A stretch of 64,000 nucleotides of DNA, taken from the NCBI RefSeq assembly GCF_032911445.1, contig NZ_JAWJEJ010000001.1, forward strand, positions 186,001 to 250,000, given 5' to 3'. This document shows positions 42,881 to 52,320 of the stretch, one piece after another (within the stretch, counting starts at the first letter, position 1; each line of letters opens with the position of its first letter). The stretch is from Sphingomonas sp. HF-S4. GTDB taxonomy: Bacteria; Pseudomonadota; Alphaproteobacteria; Sphingomonadales; Sphingomonadaceae. The position numbers were made by a program, and so were the translations under genes. The notes beneath the pieces are model-generated. The model saw only the letters and a program-made list of their open reading frames with translations. It ran no database searches and was not told where the DNA came from.

Positions 42881-43857
42881 CAGATCTCGAAATTGACCAT
42901 CTTGGCCATGATGAAGGCGCCGAGCGCCATCCAGATCAGCCCGCCGCCGCCGGCGACCATCAGCCGCTCGTCCTGGAAGAAGTTCATCATGTAGCCGTTG
43001 TTGATGAACCAGACCAAGCCGAACACGATGAAGGGGAGCGAGCCGACGATCAGCGCCGACGCCTTCGATTCCGAAGACATCGCCTTGATCTTGAGCTTCA
43101 TCTGCGCGCGCTTGCGCAGCACGTCGGCGAGGTTGGCGAGCGTCTCGGCCAAGTTGCCGCCGGTCTCGCGCTGGATCGCGATGGTGATCGTGAAGAACTG
43201 GAATTCGGGCGTGCCGAGCCGGTCCGCGGTCTCCTGGAGCGCGGCGTCGAGCGTGCGGCCGATCTTCATCTTGTCGGAAACCGCGCGGAATTCCTCGCCC
43301 ACCGGGCCGCCGACTTCCTGACCGACGACACTGATCGTCTCGGTGATCGGCAGGCCCGAGCGCAGGCCGCGGACGAGCAGTTCGATCGCGTCGGGAAACT
43401 TGGCGGTGAACTTGGCGATGCGCCGCGCGATGAAGAAGCTCACCACCTTGTGCGGCAGCCCGACGCCGACGAACAGGCCGAGGAACAAGGCGAGCCAGAT
43501 CGGCGCACCCTTGAGATAGAGCAGCGCGCCGGGGACCAGGATGAGACCCAGCGTGACCATGCCGTACTGGCTGAGCGTCCAGCCCTTGCCGGTCATGTTG
43601 AGCCGCTTCTGGAGCAAGGCGGGATTGGGCAGGAAGCGCGACGCGGCGAGGTCCATGCCGCTCGTGCCCTTGGCGGTGACGCGGCGAATCTGCGCTTCCA
43701 TCGCCACGGTGCCGCTCGCGCTCGAATGACGCTCGCGCAGGCCCGTGAGACGGCGCGCGCTCGCACGCTCGGCCGAGGGGCCCGAGAAAGCGAGCACCAT
43801 CAGCGCGAGCACGAGGAACGTGCCTCCACCAACCATCAAAACCGGCAGCAATTCCAC
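42880..43857 (-). CDS. tadB: Tad pilus inner-membrane protein TadB (T2SSF family)
   Basis: 325 residues. N-terminal TM (LLPVLMVGGGTFLVLALMVLA), a central GspF domain (KFPDAIELLVRGLRSGLPITETI; RETGGNLAETLANLADVLRKR) and C-terminal TMs. It is the partner of TadC in the Flp platform. In the Caulobacter order cpaF lies directly before it; here it follows cpaE after only 51 bp. Confidence 0.93.
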   Translation of the reverse strand: MELLPVLMVGGGTFLVLALMVLAFSGPSAERASARRLTGLRERHSSASGTVAMEAQIRRVTAKGTSGMDLAASRFLPNPALLQKRLNMTGKGWTLSQYGMVTLGLILVPGALLYLKGAPIWLALFLGLFVGVGLPHKVVSFFIARRIAKFTAKFPDAIELLVRGLRSGLPITETISVVGQEVGGPVGEEFRAVSDKMKIGRTLDAALQETADRLGTPEFQFFTITIAIQRETGGNLAETLANLADVLRKRAQMKLKIKAMSSESKASALIVGSLPFIVFGLVWFINNGYMMNFFQDERLMVAGGGGLIWMALGAFIMAKMVNFEI

Positions 43858-43908
43858 GCTGACGCGCCTCCGAACCCGTTGACCCGCCCCACTATGGGTG
43901 CGGAGTGG

Positions 43909-45192
43909 TTACTTCTTTGCCTTGGACGGCATCTTGACCTTGATCTTGTCGAGCAGCGAGCTGCCCTTCGAGCCCTTGGCTGCCCGGGCGGCCTTGTCAT
44001 CATGCTCGCCCGAATCGGTGATCGCGATGATCCGCGTCGCCAGTTCGCCCAGCGGCGCAAGCGACTTGGCCGCCTTGCCCGCCTCGGCGAGCGGCTTGCC
44101 GAGCTTGGCCGCCTGCGCGGCGAACTTCTGCTCGAAGGGGATCATCACGTCGATCTTGCGCTCGATCGAGCCCTCGAAGTCCTTGCGGCTGATCTCGAGC
44201 ATCGCCTGGGGCTGGACCTTGTTGGCGACGACGATCACCTGGGTCTGCGGCGCGTTCGACTTGAACCACGAAAGGATGCGGATCGCGTCGCGCGCGGCCG
44301 CCAGCGTCAGCTCGGTAACCAACACCGCCACCTGGACGTCGGTGATCAGGTGCGGGTGGTTGACCAGCATGTTGCGCGGCAGATCGACGACGGTGCACTC
44401 GAAGGCACCGCGCATCTCCTCCTGGAGCTGGTAGAAGGCCGCGCCGTCGGTGAGGACCGGCGAATTGATCGGCGCCTCGGCCGAGAGCACGGCGAGCCGT
44501 TCCGAGGCACGGACCATTGCGCGCTCGATGAACAGGCCGTCGATGCGGCTCGGATTCTCGATCGCGTCGGTCAGGCCGCGGCCCGGCTCGAGGTCGAGCG
44601 CGAGCGCACCGGTGCCGAAATGAACGTCGAGGTCGAGCAGCGCGGTGGTGCGCGCATGCTTGTCGCTGAGCAGCCAGGCGAGCGAGGTCGCGATCGTCGA
44701 TGCGCCGCAGCCGCCGCGCGTGCCGATCACCGCCACCGCGCAATGCGGCACGTCGCTGCCAGCCTCGGCCAGCTTGGGCGCGTTGAGCGCGGCCTGGGCC
44801 TGGGCGAAGGTGTCGCGCAGCGCGTCGGGATTGAGCGGCTTGAGCAGATAGTCGTGGATGCCGCTCGCGACGAGGTCGCGATACAGGCGCACGTCGTTGA
44901 CCTGGCCCGATGCGATCACGATCGTGCCGGGCTCGCAGACTTCGGCGAGTGCGTTGATGTCGTTGAGCGGATCGCCGCTCTCGGACAGATCGACGAACAG
45001 GACGTTGGGGCTCGCCGAGACCGACAGGGTCTGGACCGCATTGCGCAGCCCGCCCTTGTTGACCTTTTCAGGCGACCAGCCGAGCTCGACCGCGATCGGG
45101 CGCAGCGCCTCGGCAGTGGTCTCGTCGCAGACGAAGGCGACGAACGGCTCGCGATGGCCGGTACGCGAAGGATTGAAGGGCGCGTTCATCAA
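43909..45192 (-). CDS. cpaE: Pilus assembly ATPase-like localisation factor CpaE/TadZ
   Basis: 427 residues. The N-terminal receiver-like domain (residues ~15-130; NVLFVDLSESGDPLNDINAL) is followed by a MinD/ParA-type domain with the deviant Walker A GTRGGCGASTIATSLAW. It lacks the P-loop lysine, as is usual in TadZ proteins. The Lys/Ala/Ser-rich tail ends DKIKVKMPSKAKK. TadZ proteins mark the pole for pilus assembly. It overlaps cpaD by ATGA. Confidence 0.92.
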   Translation of the reverse strand: MMNAPFNPSRTGHREPFVAFVCDETTAEALRPIAVELGWSPEKVNKGGLRNAVQTLSVSASPNVLFVDLSESGDPLNDINALAEVCEPGTIVIASGQVNDVRLYRDLVASGIHDYLLKPLNPDALRDTFAQAQAALNAPKLAEAGSDVPHCAVAVIGTRGGCGASTIATSLAWLLSDKHARTTALLDLDVHFGTGALALDLEPGRGLTDAIENPSRIDGLFIERAMVRASERLAVLSAEAPINSPVLTDGAAFYQLQEEMRGAFECTVVDLPRNMLVNHPHLITDVQVAVLVTELTLAAARDAIRILSWFKSNAPQTQVIVVANKVQPQAMLEISRKDFEGSIERKIDVMIPFEQKFAAQAAKLGKPLAEAGKAAKSLAPLGELATRIIAITDSGEHDDKAARAAKGSKGSSLLDKIKVKMPSKAKK

Positions 45193-45815
45193 TTTCCTCC
45201 GGTGCTCTCGGACTTGATCGTCGTCCCGCCGGTGCCCGAGGGCGCAGCGGTCCGATAGGCGCCGATCGCCTTTGCGTTGGTCGCCGGATCGGATGTGGGC
45301 GAACCCGGCGCGCCGCGCACCAGATCGGCCGGATCGGCGATCATTGCGGCCAGGTTGCTGTTGGTAGCGCAGCCATAATTCGAGCTGGTGCTCGCCTCGT
45401 ACGTGTATTCGGACTTGCGCGAATGATCGGGGCAGCCCGGCACCGTGGCGTTCATCCGCGTGACGACGACGCGGATCGTGCCCGGCGCGATCTGCCCGGC
45501 GGTCACCGGCGCGCGATCGGCGAGCATCAGCCCGTAGCGGCCTGCCTCGGCGGCGACTTCCGCGCGGCCGGTCGATCCGGCTGCGCCATCGTCGATCGCG
45601 ACGCGATCGCCGTAGCGCAGGCTCATCGCCGACATCCAGCCGGCCAGGCGCTGGCTCTCGCCCGCCGCCAGGCCATAGCCCGAGCTCTGCAGGTCGAGGA
45701 CGTAGTCGTTACGCTCGACAACCGGTTGGTTCGCCGATTCGACGCCGCCATTATAGGTGCCGCAGCCGGCGAGCAGCAGCGCCGGGACGAGCAGGGGAGT
45801 GAAGCGCAAAAGCAC
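45189..45815 (-). CDS. cpaD: CpaD-family pilus lipoprotein
   Basis: 208 residues. GTG start at 45815 after GAGGAGA; the signal peptide ends in the lipobox LLLAGC. CpaD domain: ESQRLAGWMSAMSLRYGDRV, RVVVTRMNATVPGCPDHSRK and YGCATNSNLAAMIADPADLVRG, all family landmarks. It helps the secretin assemble in the outer membrane. It sits between cpaC and cpaE as in other Tad operons. Confidence 0.93.
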   Translation of the reverse strand: MLLRFTPLLVPALLLAGCGTYNGGVESANQPVVERNDYVLDLQSSGYGLAAGESQRLAGWMSAMSLRYGDRVAIDDGAAGSTGRAEVAAEAGRYGLMLADRAPVTAGQIAPGTIRVVVTRMNATVPGCPDHSRKSEYTYEASTSSNYGCATNSNLAAMIADPADLVRGAPGSPTSDPATNAKAIGAYRTAAPSGTGGTTIKSESTGGN

Positions 45816-45838
45816 GGGCAGGTCTCCTCGTCGGACGA

Positions 45839-47518
45839 TCAGTTGCCGAAACCGGGAGCCGCGGAGGCGCCCTTTTTCGGCTTGCGGTTGTTCTGGGCCG
45901 GCGCGACCTGAGCGGGGACGACCGACGGGTTCGTCGGGGCCGGCGAGAAAGCGCCCACCGCGGGCTGGCCGCCGGCCGGCGCCATGCTCGGCTTCGGACG
46001 GTCGAGATCGCTCTTGCTGCCGCCGATCGAGCCCATGAAGATGCGGTCGAAATCGTTCGGCGCACGGTAGCCGTCGGTCGGCAGCACGATCTGGTTCGCG
46101 TTGACCGGCTTGACCAGATACGGGGTGATCACGATCACCAGCTCGGTCTCGTTGCGCTGGAAGCCGTTCGAGCGGAACAGCGCGCCGAGGATCGGCACGT
46201 CGCCCAGCCCCGGGGTCTTGCTGATATCGTTTACATGGTTGTTCTGCAGCAGCCCGCCGATCACCATGCTCTCGCCCGAGCCGAGCTCGACCGTGGTCTC
46301 GGTACGGCGCGTGGTCAGCGCCGGAATGCTCAACCCGTTGAGCTGCACCGCACCCGAGGTGCTCAGCTGCGACACTTCGGGGCGGACGCGCAGCGAGATG
46401 CGGCCATCGCTCAATACCGTCGGCGTGAACGCCAGGCTCACGCCATATTGCTTGTACTCGATGGTGATCAGGTTGCCGCTGCCCGAGCCGGCCTGCGGCA
46501 CGGGAATGGGAATCTCGCCGCCGGCAAGGAAGCTGGCGGTCTCGCCCGAAAGCGTGGTCAGGTTCGGATTGGCCAGCGTCGTCACCTGGCCGATCGTCTC
46601 GCCCAGGTCGATCGCCCCCAGCACGTCGAGGCCGAACAGCCGGCCCAGCCCACCGAGCGTGGTACGCTGCGGCCCGGGGGTGATCGCAGTGCCCGGGCGC
46701 TGCACGATGTTCCCGGTAATCGGATCGATCGTGTAGCCGGTCACGGTCTGGCCGACGCCGAGCGGAAGGTTCGGATCGTTGGTGAAGGTCGTGGCCGGCG
46801 CACGGCCGCTACCGATGCCGAACTTGAACCCGCCCGAGCTGTCGAGCGTAGTGAGGTTGCTGCTGATATTCTTCGTGAAGCTCCGGCTGACTTCGGCGAA
46901 CTTGACCTGGAGCTGCACCTGGAGCGGCGTGGCCGTGCGCAGGCGGTTGATCACCGCCATCTTCAGCGTGGCGGCGGGGTCGTTGACGTTTACGCCGGGG
47001 TTAAGAAGCCCGGCAACCAGGCGCTGTGCCTGCGCGCTGTCGTCGGGCGACTTCACCGTGCCGTTGAGCACCGCGATCTGGCCGACCGTGGTCACCTGGA
47101 TGTCGGCATCGGGCATGGCGAGGCGGATCATGCGGTCGAGCGACGTGATGTTCTGCGCGACGCGGACATTGGTGGAGAACACCACCTGGCCCGAAGCGGT
47201 GGTGGCGAACACCGTCGCTTCGCCGAATTCCTTGCCGAACAAGTGGATCTGGCGCGGGTTGTTGACATAGACGTCGGCAACCGCCGGGTTCGACGTCCAG
47301 ACGTTCGTGACGTTGCTCGGCAGCGTGATGAGCTCGCCTTCGCCCACCGAGAGGAGCACTTCGCGGCTCGGGCGCTGCGAGCCCGGCGGCATCTGGCCCA
47401 CGCGGGCGACGGCGCTGCTCGAGCGCGACTGGGCGGTCGCGGCGCCAATGTTGCCCGCGATCAGCGGCAGCAGCGCCGCGGCTGCGGCGGTCCGCTTGAG
47501 AAGAGTCTTGCTGCGCAT
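45839..47518 (-). CDS. cpaC: Tad/Flp pilus secretin CpaC (RcpA)
   Basis: 559 residues. After the signal peptide come a pilus-specific N-domain (LLSVGEGELITLPSNVTNVW; YVNNPRQIHLFGKEFGEATV), a BON-like region (ITSLDRMIRLAMPDADIQV) and a secretin domain (~240-480; LATPNLTTLSGETASFLAGG is the segment's pattern, here LANPNLTTLSGETASFLAGG). The conserved secretin end VPILGALFRS is present and a Pro/Ala-rich tail follows. It forms the outer-membrane pore for the pilus. Confidence 0.95.
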   Translation of the reverse strand: MRSKTLLKRTAAAAALLPLIAGNIGAATAQSRSSSAVARVGQMPPGSQRPSREVLLSVGEGELITLPSNVTNVWTSNPAVADVYVNNPRQIHLFGKEFGEATVFATTASGQVVFSTNVRVAQNITSLDRMIRLAMPDADIQVTTVGQIAVLNGTVKSPDDSAQAQRLVAGLLNPGVNVNDPAATLKMAVINRLRTATPLQVQLQVKFAEVSRSFTKNISSNLTTLDSSGGFKFGIGSGRAPATTFTNDPNLPLGVGQTVTGYTIDPITGNIVQRPGTAITPGPQRTTLGGLGRLFGLDVLGAIDLGETIGQVTTLANPNLTTLSGETASFLAGGEIPIPVPQAGSGSGNLITIEYKQYGVSLAFTPTVLSDGRISLRVRPEVSQLSTSGAVQLNGLSIPALTTRRTETTVELGSGESMVIGGLLQNNHVNDISKTPGLGDVPILGALFRSNGFQRNETELVIVITPYLVKPVNANQIVLPTDGYRAPNDFDRIFMGSIGGSKSDLDRPKPSMAPAGGQPAVGAFSPAPTNPSVVPAQVAPAQNNRKPKKGASAAPGFGN

Positions 47519-47519
47519 C

Positions 47520-48557
47520 TTAGTTCTTACCCCCGAGCTCGACTTCGGTCACGGCGTTGCCACGGGCAACGTTGACCACCGGCCCTTTCCTGGCAGGAGC
47601 CGCACCCGGAAAGGTGCCTCCCGTTGCTGTTGCTTGCGCCGGCACACCCGAGCTGTCCGCGGCCTTGCCGGGAACGGAGCTGCGCTGGAAGCGTGACACG
47701 TCGGCACCGGTGGCGAAGCCGCCGCGCCCCTGGGTCGGGCCGACCGCGGCGCGCGCGAGCATGGCCTTTTCCTTCTTGGGATCGCCATCGGCGGGAACGT
47801 TGATGTCGCCGTTCGCGATGGCTTCCTCGAGCTCGCCCTGATTGTCGGCGATCGAGCGCAGCGACAGCGACAGCGTGCCGACGGTCTGCGCGACCGCGAG
47901 TTGCTCGGCGATCTTGGGCGTGGCCTCGACGGTGATCGTTGAGAAGGTGTTGACGACGGTGTTACCGTTCTCGTCGGTCTGCTTGTCGGTCTTCTGGTCG
48001 GTGGCGAGGACGCGCAGGTTGCGCATCACGGTCTCCGCGGCCTTGAGGGGCGGGCCATCGCCGCCGCCGGCGACGGTCTGGGTCAGCACCAGGTCGATGC
48101 GGTCGCCCGGGAAGACGAAGCCCGAGACGTTGGCGCCCGCGGCGTTCACCGGCACGGTGACGGCGCGCATGCCCGGCCCGAGCGCCGCGGCGAGGAAGCC
48201 CCGGTCGCCCGGCTTGACCAGCGCGCCCTGGGTGATCGGCTGGCCGGCGGGAATCGCGAAGCGGACGACGGTGCCCTGCAGCTTGGCAGGCTCCGATTCG
48301 CCCTTGATGTAATAGGCGCCCTCGATCAGCTCCTTGGGCCACGCGACGAACTTGACCGACGTGGCGTCGAGGATCGTGCCGACCGGCAGCGCCTTGGTCG
48401 CGACCATCACTTCGGTGGTGTTCTGCGGCTGCACCGCAGCCGGCACCGCGCCTGCGGTGGGCGCCGGCGAGCCGAGCACGAGGCTCCGTGCCATGAACGC
48501 AGTGATCGCGGCGACGACGAGCGCGCCTACGAGCAGAATGAGCTTGCGTGCATCCAT
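47520..48557 (-). CDS. cpaB: Flp pilus assembly protein CpaB (RcpC)
   Basis: 345 residues with one N-terminal TM (LILLVGALVVAAITAFMA) and an SAF-type domain (VMVATKALPVGTILDATSV). The RcpC region is recognisable in PGMRAVTVPVNAAGANVSGF and FPGDRIDLVLTQTV. It is periplasmic, anchored in the inner membrane and thought to link the secretin to the inner complex. First of the cpaB-cpaC-cpaD-cpaE-tadB-tadC run and 1 nt before cpaC. Confidence 0.94.
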   Translation of the reverse strand: MDARKLILLVGALVVAAITAFMARSLVLGSPAPTAGAVPAAVQPQNTTEVMVATKALPVGTILDATSVKFVAWPKELIEGAYYIKGESEPAKLQGTVVRFAIPAGQPITQGALVKPGDRGFLAAALGPGMRAVTVPVNAAGANVSGFVFPGDRIDLVLTQTVAGGGDGPPLKAAETVMRNLRVLATDQKTDKQTDENGNTVVNTFSTITVEATPKIAEQLAVAQTVGTLSLSLRSIADNQGELEEAIANGDINVPADGDPKKEKAMLARAAVGPTQGRGGFATGADVSRFQRSSVPGKAADSSGVPAQATATGGTFPGAAPARKGPVVNVARGNAVTEVELGGKN

Positions 48558-48611
48558 TTCGCTTCAAGCCTTTTCAATTACATGGCCGGTCTAGTTTTCC
48601 GGCGTTAAGCA

Positions 48612-49286
48612 TCACGTAAAGTGGTTAAAAATCGGTTCGCGAAGAACGAGCAGCGTCGAAATCGCGATGGCGACGCCATAGGGAGTCTCGGGAATCACGC
48701 CGCCGCGGCGCGCGGCGCGCATCGCCACGATCAGCAGCACGCCGACCAGGCCGAGCAGCGCCATGATCGCGAGACTGGCGAGCATCGGCTGCCCGGCGAC
48801 CAGCGCGAGGAAGCGCGGCCAGCTCGACCAGGCGATCGCCGCGAGTGCTGCCAGCCCGATCAAAACCGGCGTCAGCGTCCGCCAGGGAAGCTTGGACAGC
48901 CCGCCGCGAAGCTGGGTCCAGCGCTCGGCCACCATCACTAGGGTGAGCGCGCCGCCGAGCACCGCCATCAGCATGAGCATCCCGATCAGCGGCTGCACCG
49001 GCAGCCACAGCGCCAACGCGCCGATCATCTTGACGTCGCCGCCGCCCATCTGCCCCAGGGCATAGGCGCCGACGAAGAACGCGAAGACGAGCAGGGCGAT
49101 GCCGAACTGGAGTGCGGCATCGGGCCACAGCCCCAGGCCGTTGGCCCACCACCACAAGGGTGCGAGCAGGGCGATCGCGGCGTTTTTCCAATTGGCGATG
49201 TTGCGTGTGCGCGCATCCTCGATCCCGGCCGAGACCAGGAGCAGGCCGAGCGCGGCCAGCAGAATGGCTAGAAACACATCCCCCAT
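48612..49286 (-). CDS. cpaA: Prepilin peptidase CpaA (A24 family)
   Basis: 224 residues with about six membrane segments. The two aspartyl sites of type-IV prepilin peptidases are seen in SAGIEDARTRNIANW and the GxGD-like QMGGGDVKMIGAL. It matures the Flp pilin. ATG at 49286 (MGDVFLAILL) replaces the upstream TTG. The Flp pilin gene itself is not in the window. A 54-bp gap separates it from cpaB, so it may be co-transcribed with the cluster. Confidence 0.92.
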   Translation of the reverse strand: MGDVFLAILLAALGLLLVSAGIEDARTRNIANWKNAAIALLAPLWWWANGLGLWPDAALQFGIALLVFAFFVGAYALGQMGGGDVKMIGALALWLPVQPLIGMLMLMAVLGGALTLVMVAERWTQLRGGLSKLPWRTLTPVLIGLAALAAIAWSSWPRFLALVAGQPMLASLAIMALLGLVGVLLIVAMRAARRGGVIPETPYGVAIAISTLLVLREPIFNHFT

Positions 49287-49335
49287 GAAGCCCAAGGCCT
49301 AGACGGAATGGCTTATCAAACCGTAACCAAGCTCC

Positions 49336-50283
49336 ATGGCAACTTCCCGTATAGACCGCCGCGCCATCCCTGCCGGTGCGCGCATCGATCGCTGGGCGGC
49401 ACCCGACGGCTGGGACCACCGCGTGTTCGACTGGCGTGCGCAGGCCGATTCCCCACGCGGATCGATCCTGTTCCAGGGCGGCCGCGGCGACATCTTCGAA
49501 AAGTATCTGGAGACGTTCGCGCACTGGCACCACGCCGGCTGGAACGTCACGTCGTTCGACTGGCGCGGGCAGGGGGGCTCGGGCCGGCTGACCGCGGCGG
49601 GCAATTGCGGCCATGTCGAGGATTATGCCGACTATATCCGCGACCTGCGCGACTTCTGGGCGGGCTGGGCGCCGGCCAATCCCGGCCCACGCGTGCTGAT
49701 GGGGCATTCGATGGGCGGGCATCTGGCGCTGCGCGCGCTGGCCGAGGGCGTTGTGGCGCCCGACGCCGCGGTGCTCGTCGCGCCGATGCTCGGGTTCAAG
49801 CGCGGCATCTTCGGCCCCTTTGCCGAGTGGGCCGCGCAACTGCTGGGCGGGCTGGGCGATCCTTCGCGTCCGGCATGGAAGAGCAACGAGAAGCCGTACA
49901 CGACCGAGACGCGCGCCTCGCTGCTCACCCACGACGCCGATCGCTATGCCGACGAGCTGTGGTGGCAGGAGCACAGCCCGGAGATCCGCACCGGCCCGCC
50001 GAGCTGGCGCTGGGTGATCGAGGGCTTCCGTTCGAACCGCGAGCTCGCCGCCGATCCGCGGCTGGGCGGGATCCGGGTGCCGATATTGATGCTGGTCGCC
50101 GCGAAGGACGGGCTGATCGACGGCAAGGCCGCGCTCGCGCTCGCGCCCAGCCTGCCCGACATCCACCTCGTCTCCTTCGGCAAGGAGAGCGCGCACGAAA
50201 TTCTTCGCGAGGCCGATCCCGTGCGTAACCGGGCGCTGAACGAGATCGACACGTTCCTGGCGGAGCGGGCAACGGCCAAGTGA
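49336..50283 (+). CDS. Alpha/beta hydrolase (monoglyceride lipase/lysophospholipase-like)
   Basis: 315 residues. The fold is shown by ILFQGGRGDIFEKYLETFAH, the nucleophile elbow LMGHSMGGHLALR, an acid in VAAKDGLIDGKAAL and the final His in GKESAHEILRE. It belongs to the serine aminopeptidase S33/lysophospholipase branch. It has no signal peptide. It overlaps the next FAD oxidoreductase by 4 nt, so they are co-translated; their joint role is unknown. Confidence 0.9.
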   Translation: MATSRIDRRAIPAGARIDRWAAPDGWDHRVFDWRAQADSPRGSILFQGGRGDIFEKYLETFAHWHHAGWNVTSFDWRGQGGSGRLTAAGNCGHVEDYADYIRDLRDFWAGWAPANPGPRVLMGHSMGGHLALRALAEGVVAPDAAVLVAPMLGFKRGIFGPFAEWAAQLLGGLGDPSRPAWKSNEKPYTTETRASLLTHDADRYADELWWQEHSPEIRTGPPSWRWVIEGFRSNRELAADPRLGGIRVPILMLVAAKDGLIDGKAALALAPSLPDIHLVSFGKESAHEILREADPVRNRALNEIDTFLAERATAK

Positions 50284-51365
50284 CGCGCTACGACATCGCG
50301 ATCGTCGGTGCGGGCATCGCCGGCGCCAGCCTCGCCGCGGAAGTCGCGCCGCATGCGCGCGTGCTGCTGCTCGAGGCCGAGGACCGGCCTGGATACCACG
50401 CCACCGGGCGATCAGCGGCGTTCTGGTCGGAGACCTATGGCGGCCCGGGCGTCCAGCCATTGACCACCGCCTCGGGACCGGCGCTCCGGGCGGGTGGCTT
50501 CCTCGATCCGCTCGGCTCGCTGCACATCGGGCGCACGTCGGAACGCGCGGCGATCGACGCGTTTCTCGCCGCGTTCGAAGGTTCGGGAGTCGAGCTTCAC
50601 GCAGTCGATCCGCGCGCGCGGCTGCCGGGACTGCGTGAGGAATGGGCGCTCGGGATATGGGAGCCGAGCTGCGAATATATCGATGTCGGCGCCCTCCACG
50701 CCGCCGCCCTTGCCGAGGCGCGCCGGGCGGGTGTCGAGCTAATGGTCTCGGCAGGTCTCAAAGCCGCCGCGTATGAAGGCGGTCGCTGGCGTCTCGATAC
50801 GCGCGCCGGGCAGTTCGAGGCCGATCTCCTGGTCAACGCCGCGGGTGCCTGGGCAGACTCCGTCGCGCAGAGTGCGGGTGCTCGGCCACTCGGCATTCAG
50901 CCCTATCGGCGGACGATGCTTCAACTGCGCACCGATCCCGCGCCGCCGCCCGGCTGCCCGCATGTCGTGCACATCGGCGGCAGCTTCTACTTCAAGCCCG
51001 AGGCGGGGGGCCGGCTATGGCTGACCCCGCACGACGAGACCGCCACCGATCCCTGCGACGTCGCGCCCGAGGAACTCGACGTGGCGACCGCAATCGACCG
51101 GTTCGAGCAGGCAGTCGACTGGCGGGTCGAGGCGCTCGAACACAAATGGGCGGGCCTGCGCAGCTTCGCGCCCGATCGCCTGCCGGTCTACGGCTTCGAT
51201 CCCGCCGTGAAGGGCCTGTTCTGGTGCGCCGGGCAGGGCGGCTTCGGCATCCAGACCGCGCCCGCCGGCGCCAAGCTCGCCGCGGCATTGCTGCTCGGCC
51301 GCGCGCCCGATCCGGAGGTCGCCGCGATCGATCCGTCCGGATACGCGCCGGCCCGGTTCGGTTAG
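50280..51365 (+). CDS. FAD-dependent oxidoreductase (DAO family)
   Basis: 361 residues. It starts at GTG 50280 with the Rossmann dinucleotide motif IVGAGIAGASLAAEVA and ends with the DAO C-terminal FAD motif LFWCAGQGGFGIQTAPA. LVNAAGAWADSVAQSAG is the typical central signature. Relatives oxidise amino acids, glycine/sarcosine or D-2-hydroxyacids; the substrate is not evident. A role in D-amino-acid metabolism is possible but the gene is 25 kb from the D-Glu locus. Confidence 0.9.
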   Translation: MTRYDIAIVGAGIAGASLAAEVAPHARVLLLEAEDRPGYHATGRSAAFWSETYGGPGVQPLTTASGPALRAGGFLDPLGSLHIGRTSERAAIDAFLAAFEGSGVELHAVDPRARLPGLREEWALGIWEPSCEYIDVGALHAAALAEARRAGVELMVSAGLKAAAYEGGRWRLDTRAGQFEADLLVNAAGAWADSVAQSAGARPLGIQPYRRTMLQLRTDPAPPPGCPHVVHIGGSFYFKPEAGGRLWLTPHDETATDPCDVAPEELDVATAIDRFEQAVDWRVEALEHKWAGLRSFAPDRLPVYGFDPAVKGLFWCAGQGGFGIQTAPAGAKLAAALLLGRAPDPEVAAIDPSGYAPARFG

Positions 51366-51487
51366 CCGCCTGGCGTCGGACGCCTGCCGCTACGGAAAGC
51401 GCGGCTGCTTGGGAAATCAAGGATTTCTGCGGGTTAGGCCGTGATTTCGCTCGCGGCGAATCGGCCGGGGTGATAGCATGCTCGTCG

Positions 51488-51898
51488 ATGCAAGGCTCAG
51501 CCCACCCCTATGAATTTCCGATCGATGTCGTGCACGAGGACATCGATTTCATGGGGCACGTCAACAATGCCAGCTATCTGAAGTGGGTGCAGGAAGCCGT
51601 TATCAGCCATTGGCGCGGGCTCGCCCCGCCCGATGCGGTGGCGCAGCACCTCTGGGTCGCGCTCAAGCATGAGATCACCTATCGTCGCCCCGCCTTCCTA
51701 GACGACGACGTTGTCGCCACCGTGCTGCTCGAAAAGGTGCACGGTGCGCGCGCATTCTACGAAACGGTGATCAAGCGCGGCAGCGAAGTCCTCGCCGAGG
51801 TCAAGTCGAGCTGGTGCTGCGTCGATGCTGAGACGCTGCGTCCAGCGCGGCTCGCGCAGAGCGTGATCGATACGTTCTTCGTCAAGACCGGGGAATGA
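51488..51898 (+). CDS. Acyl-CoA thioesterase (4-hydroxybenzoyl-CoA thioesterase/YbgC-like hotdog)
   Basis: 136 residues, one hotdog domain: VVHEDIDFMGHVNNASYLKWV carries the catalytic Asp and the HVNN motif, then EITYRRPAFLDDDVVATVLL. It hydrolyses acyl-CoA thioesters in the cytosol. ATG at 51488 (MQGSAHPYEF) is chosen. The 122-bp gap upstream shows no gene. Confidence 0.88.
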   Translation: MQGSAHPYEFPIDVVHEDIDFMGHVNNASYLKWVQEAVISHWRGLAPPDAVAQHLWVALKHEITYRRPAFLDDDVVATVLLEKVHGARAFYETVIKRGSEVLAEVKSSWCCVDAETLRPARLAQSVIDTFFVKTGE

Positions 51899-51939
51899 CG
51901 GCGACCAAAGGTTAACCTTTGGCTGCGAAACGCGGCCGG

Positions 51940-52320
51940 ATGTACCGTGTGGCGTTTCGTAAAGAGCTTAATCTGCTGGATATCGAGTGGCTCGCAATGT
52001 TCGAGCCTGATGCGGTTGGCGACTATGCCCGCAAGCTTCGCGACCAGTTCGATGCGGAGGGTTTCGCGCCCGGCTATCTGCTGCGAATGGACATGCGACG
52101 CAGCGGCATCCAGCCGCAGGATGCGCTTCCCGCCTTTCGTCGCCACTTCGCCGGCTTCCCCGTCGCCAGCCGCATCGCGATCGTCACCGAAAGCGCGATT
52201 GCGCGGATGCAGGTCCGCCGCGAAATGACCCAGCCCTATCTCCGCATCTTCGCGCGCGCGGAGACTGCACTCAACTGGTTGCTGCGCGGCGACGCGACCG
52301 AACGCGCGGCGAGCCGCTAG
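51940..52320 (+). CDS. Hypothetical protein, possible STAS-like fold
   Basis: 126 residues with no signal or TM. The pattern [20 protein letters not shown] followed by [17 protein letters not shown] resembles the C-terminal beta-alpha half of SpoIIAA/STAS-like single-domain proteins known in sphingomonads, but I cannot name the family with confidence. ATG at 51940 is chosen over a TTG 21 nt earlier. It ends 4 nt inside the convergent rnhA. Confidence 0.6.
   Translation: MYRVAFRKELNLLDIEWLAMFEPDAVGDYARKLRDQFDAEGFAPGYLLRMDMRRSGIQPQDALPAFRRHFAGFPVASRIAIVTESAIARMQVRREMTQPYLRIFARAETALNWLLRGDATERAASR

Noticed and set aside
43909..45192. Loss of the Walker A lysine in CpaE as a damaging mutation
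   Set aside because: TadZ/CpaE proteins normally have this deviant GGxGAST loop, so it is a family trait rather than a defect.
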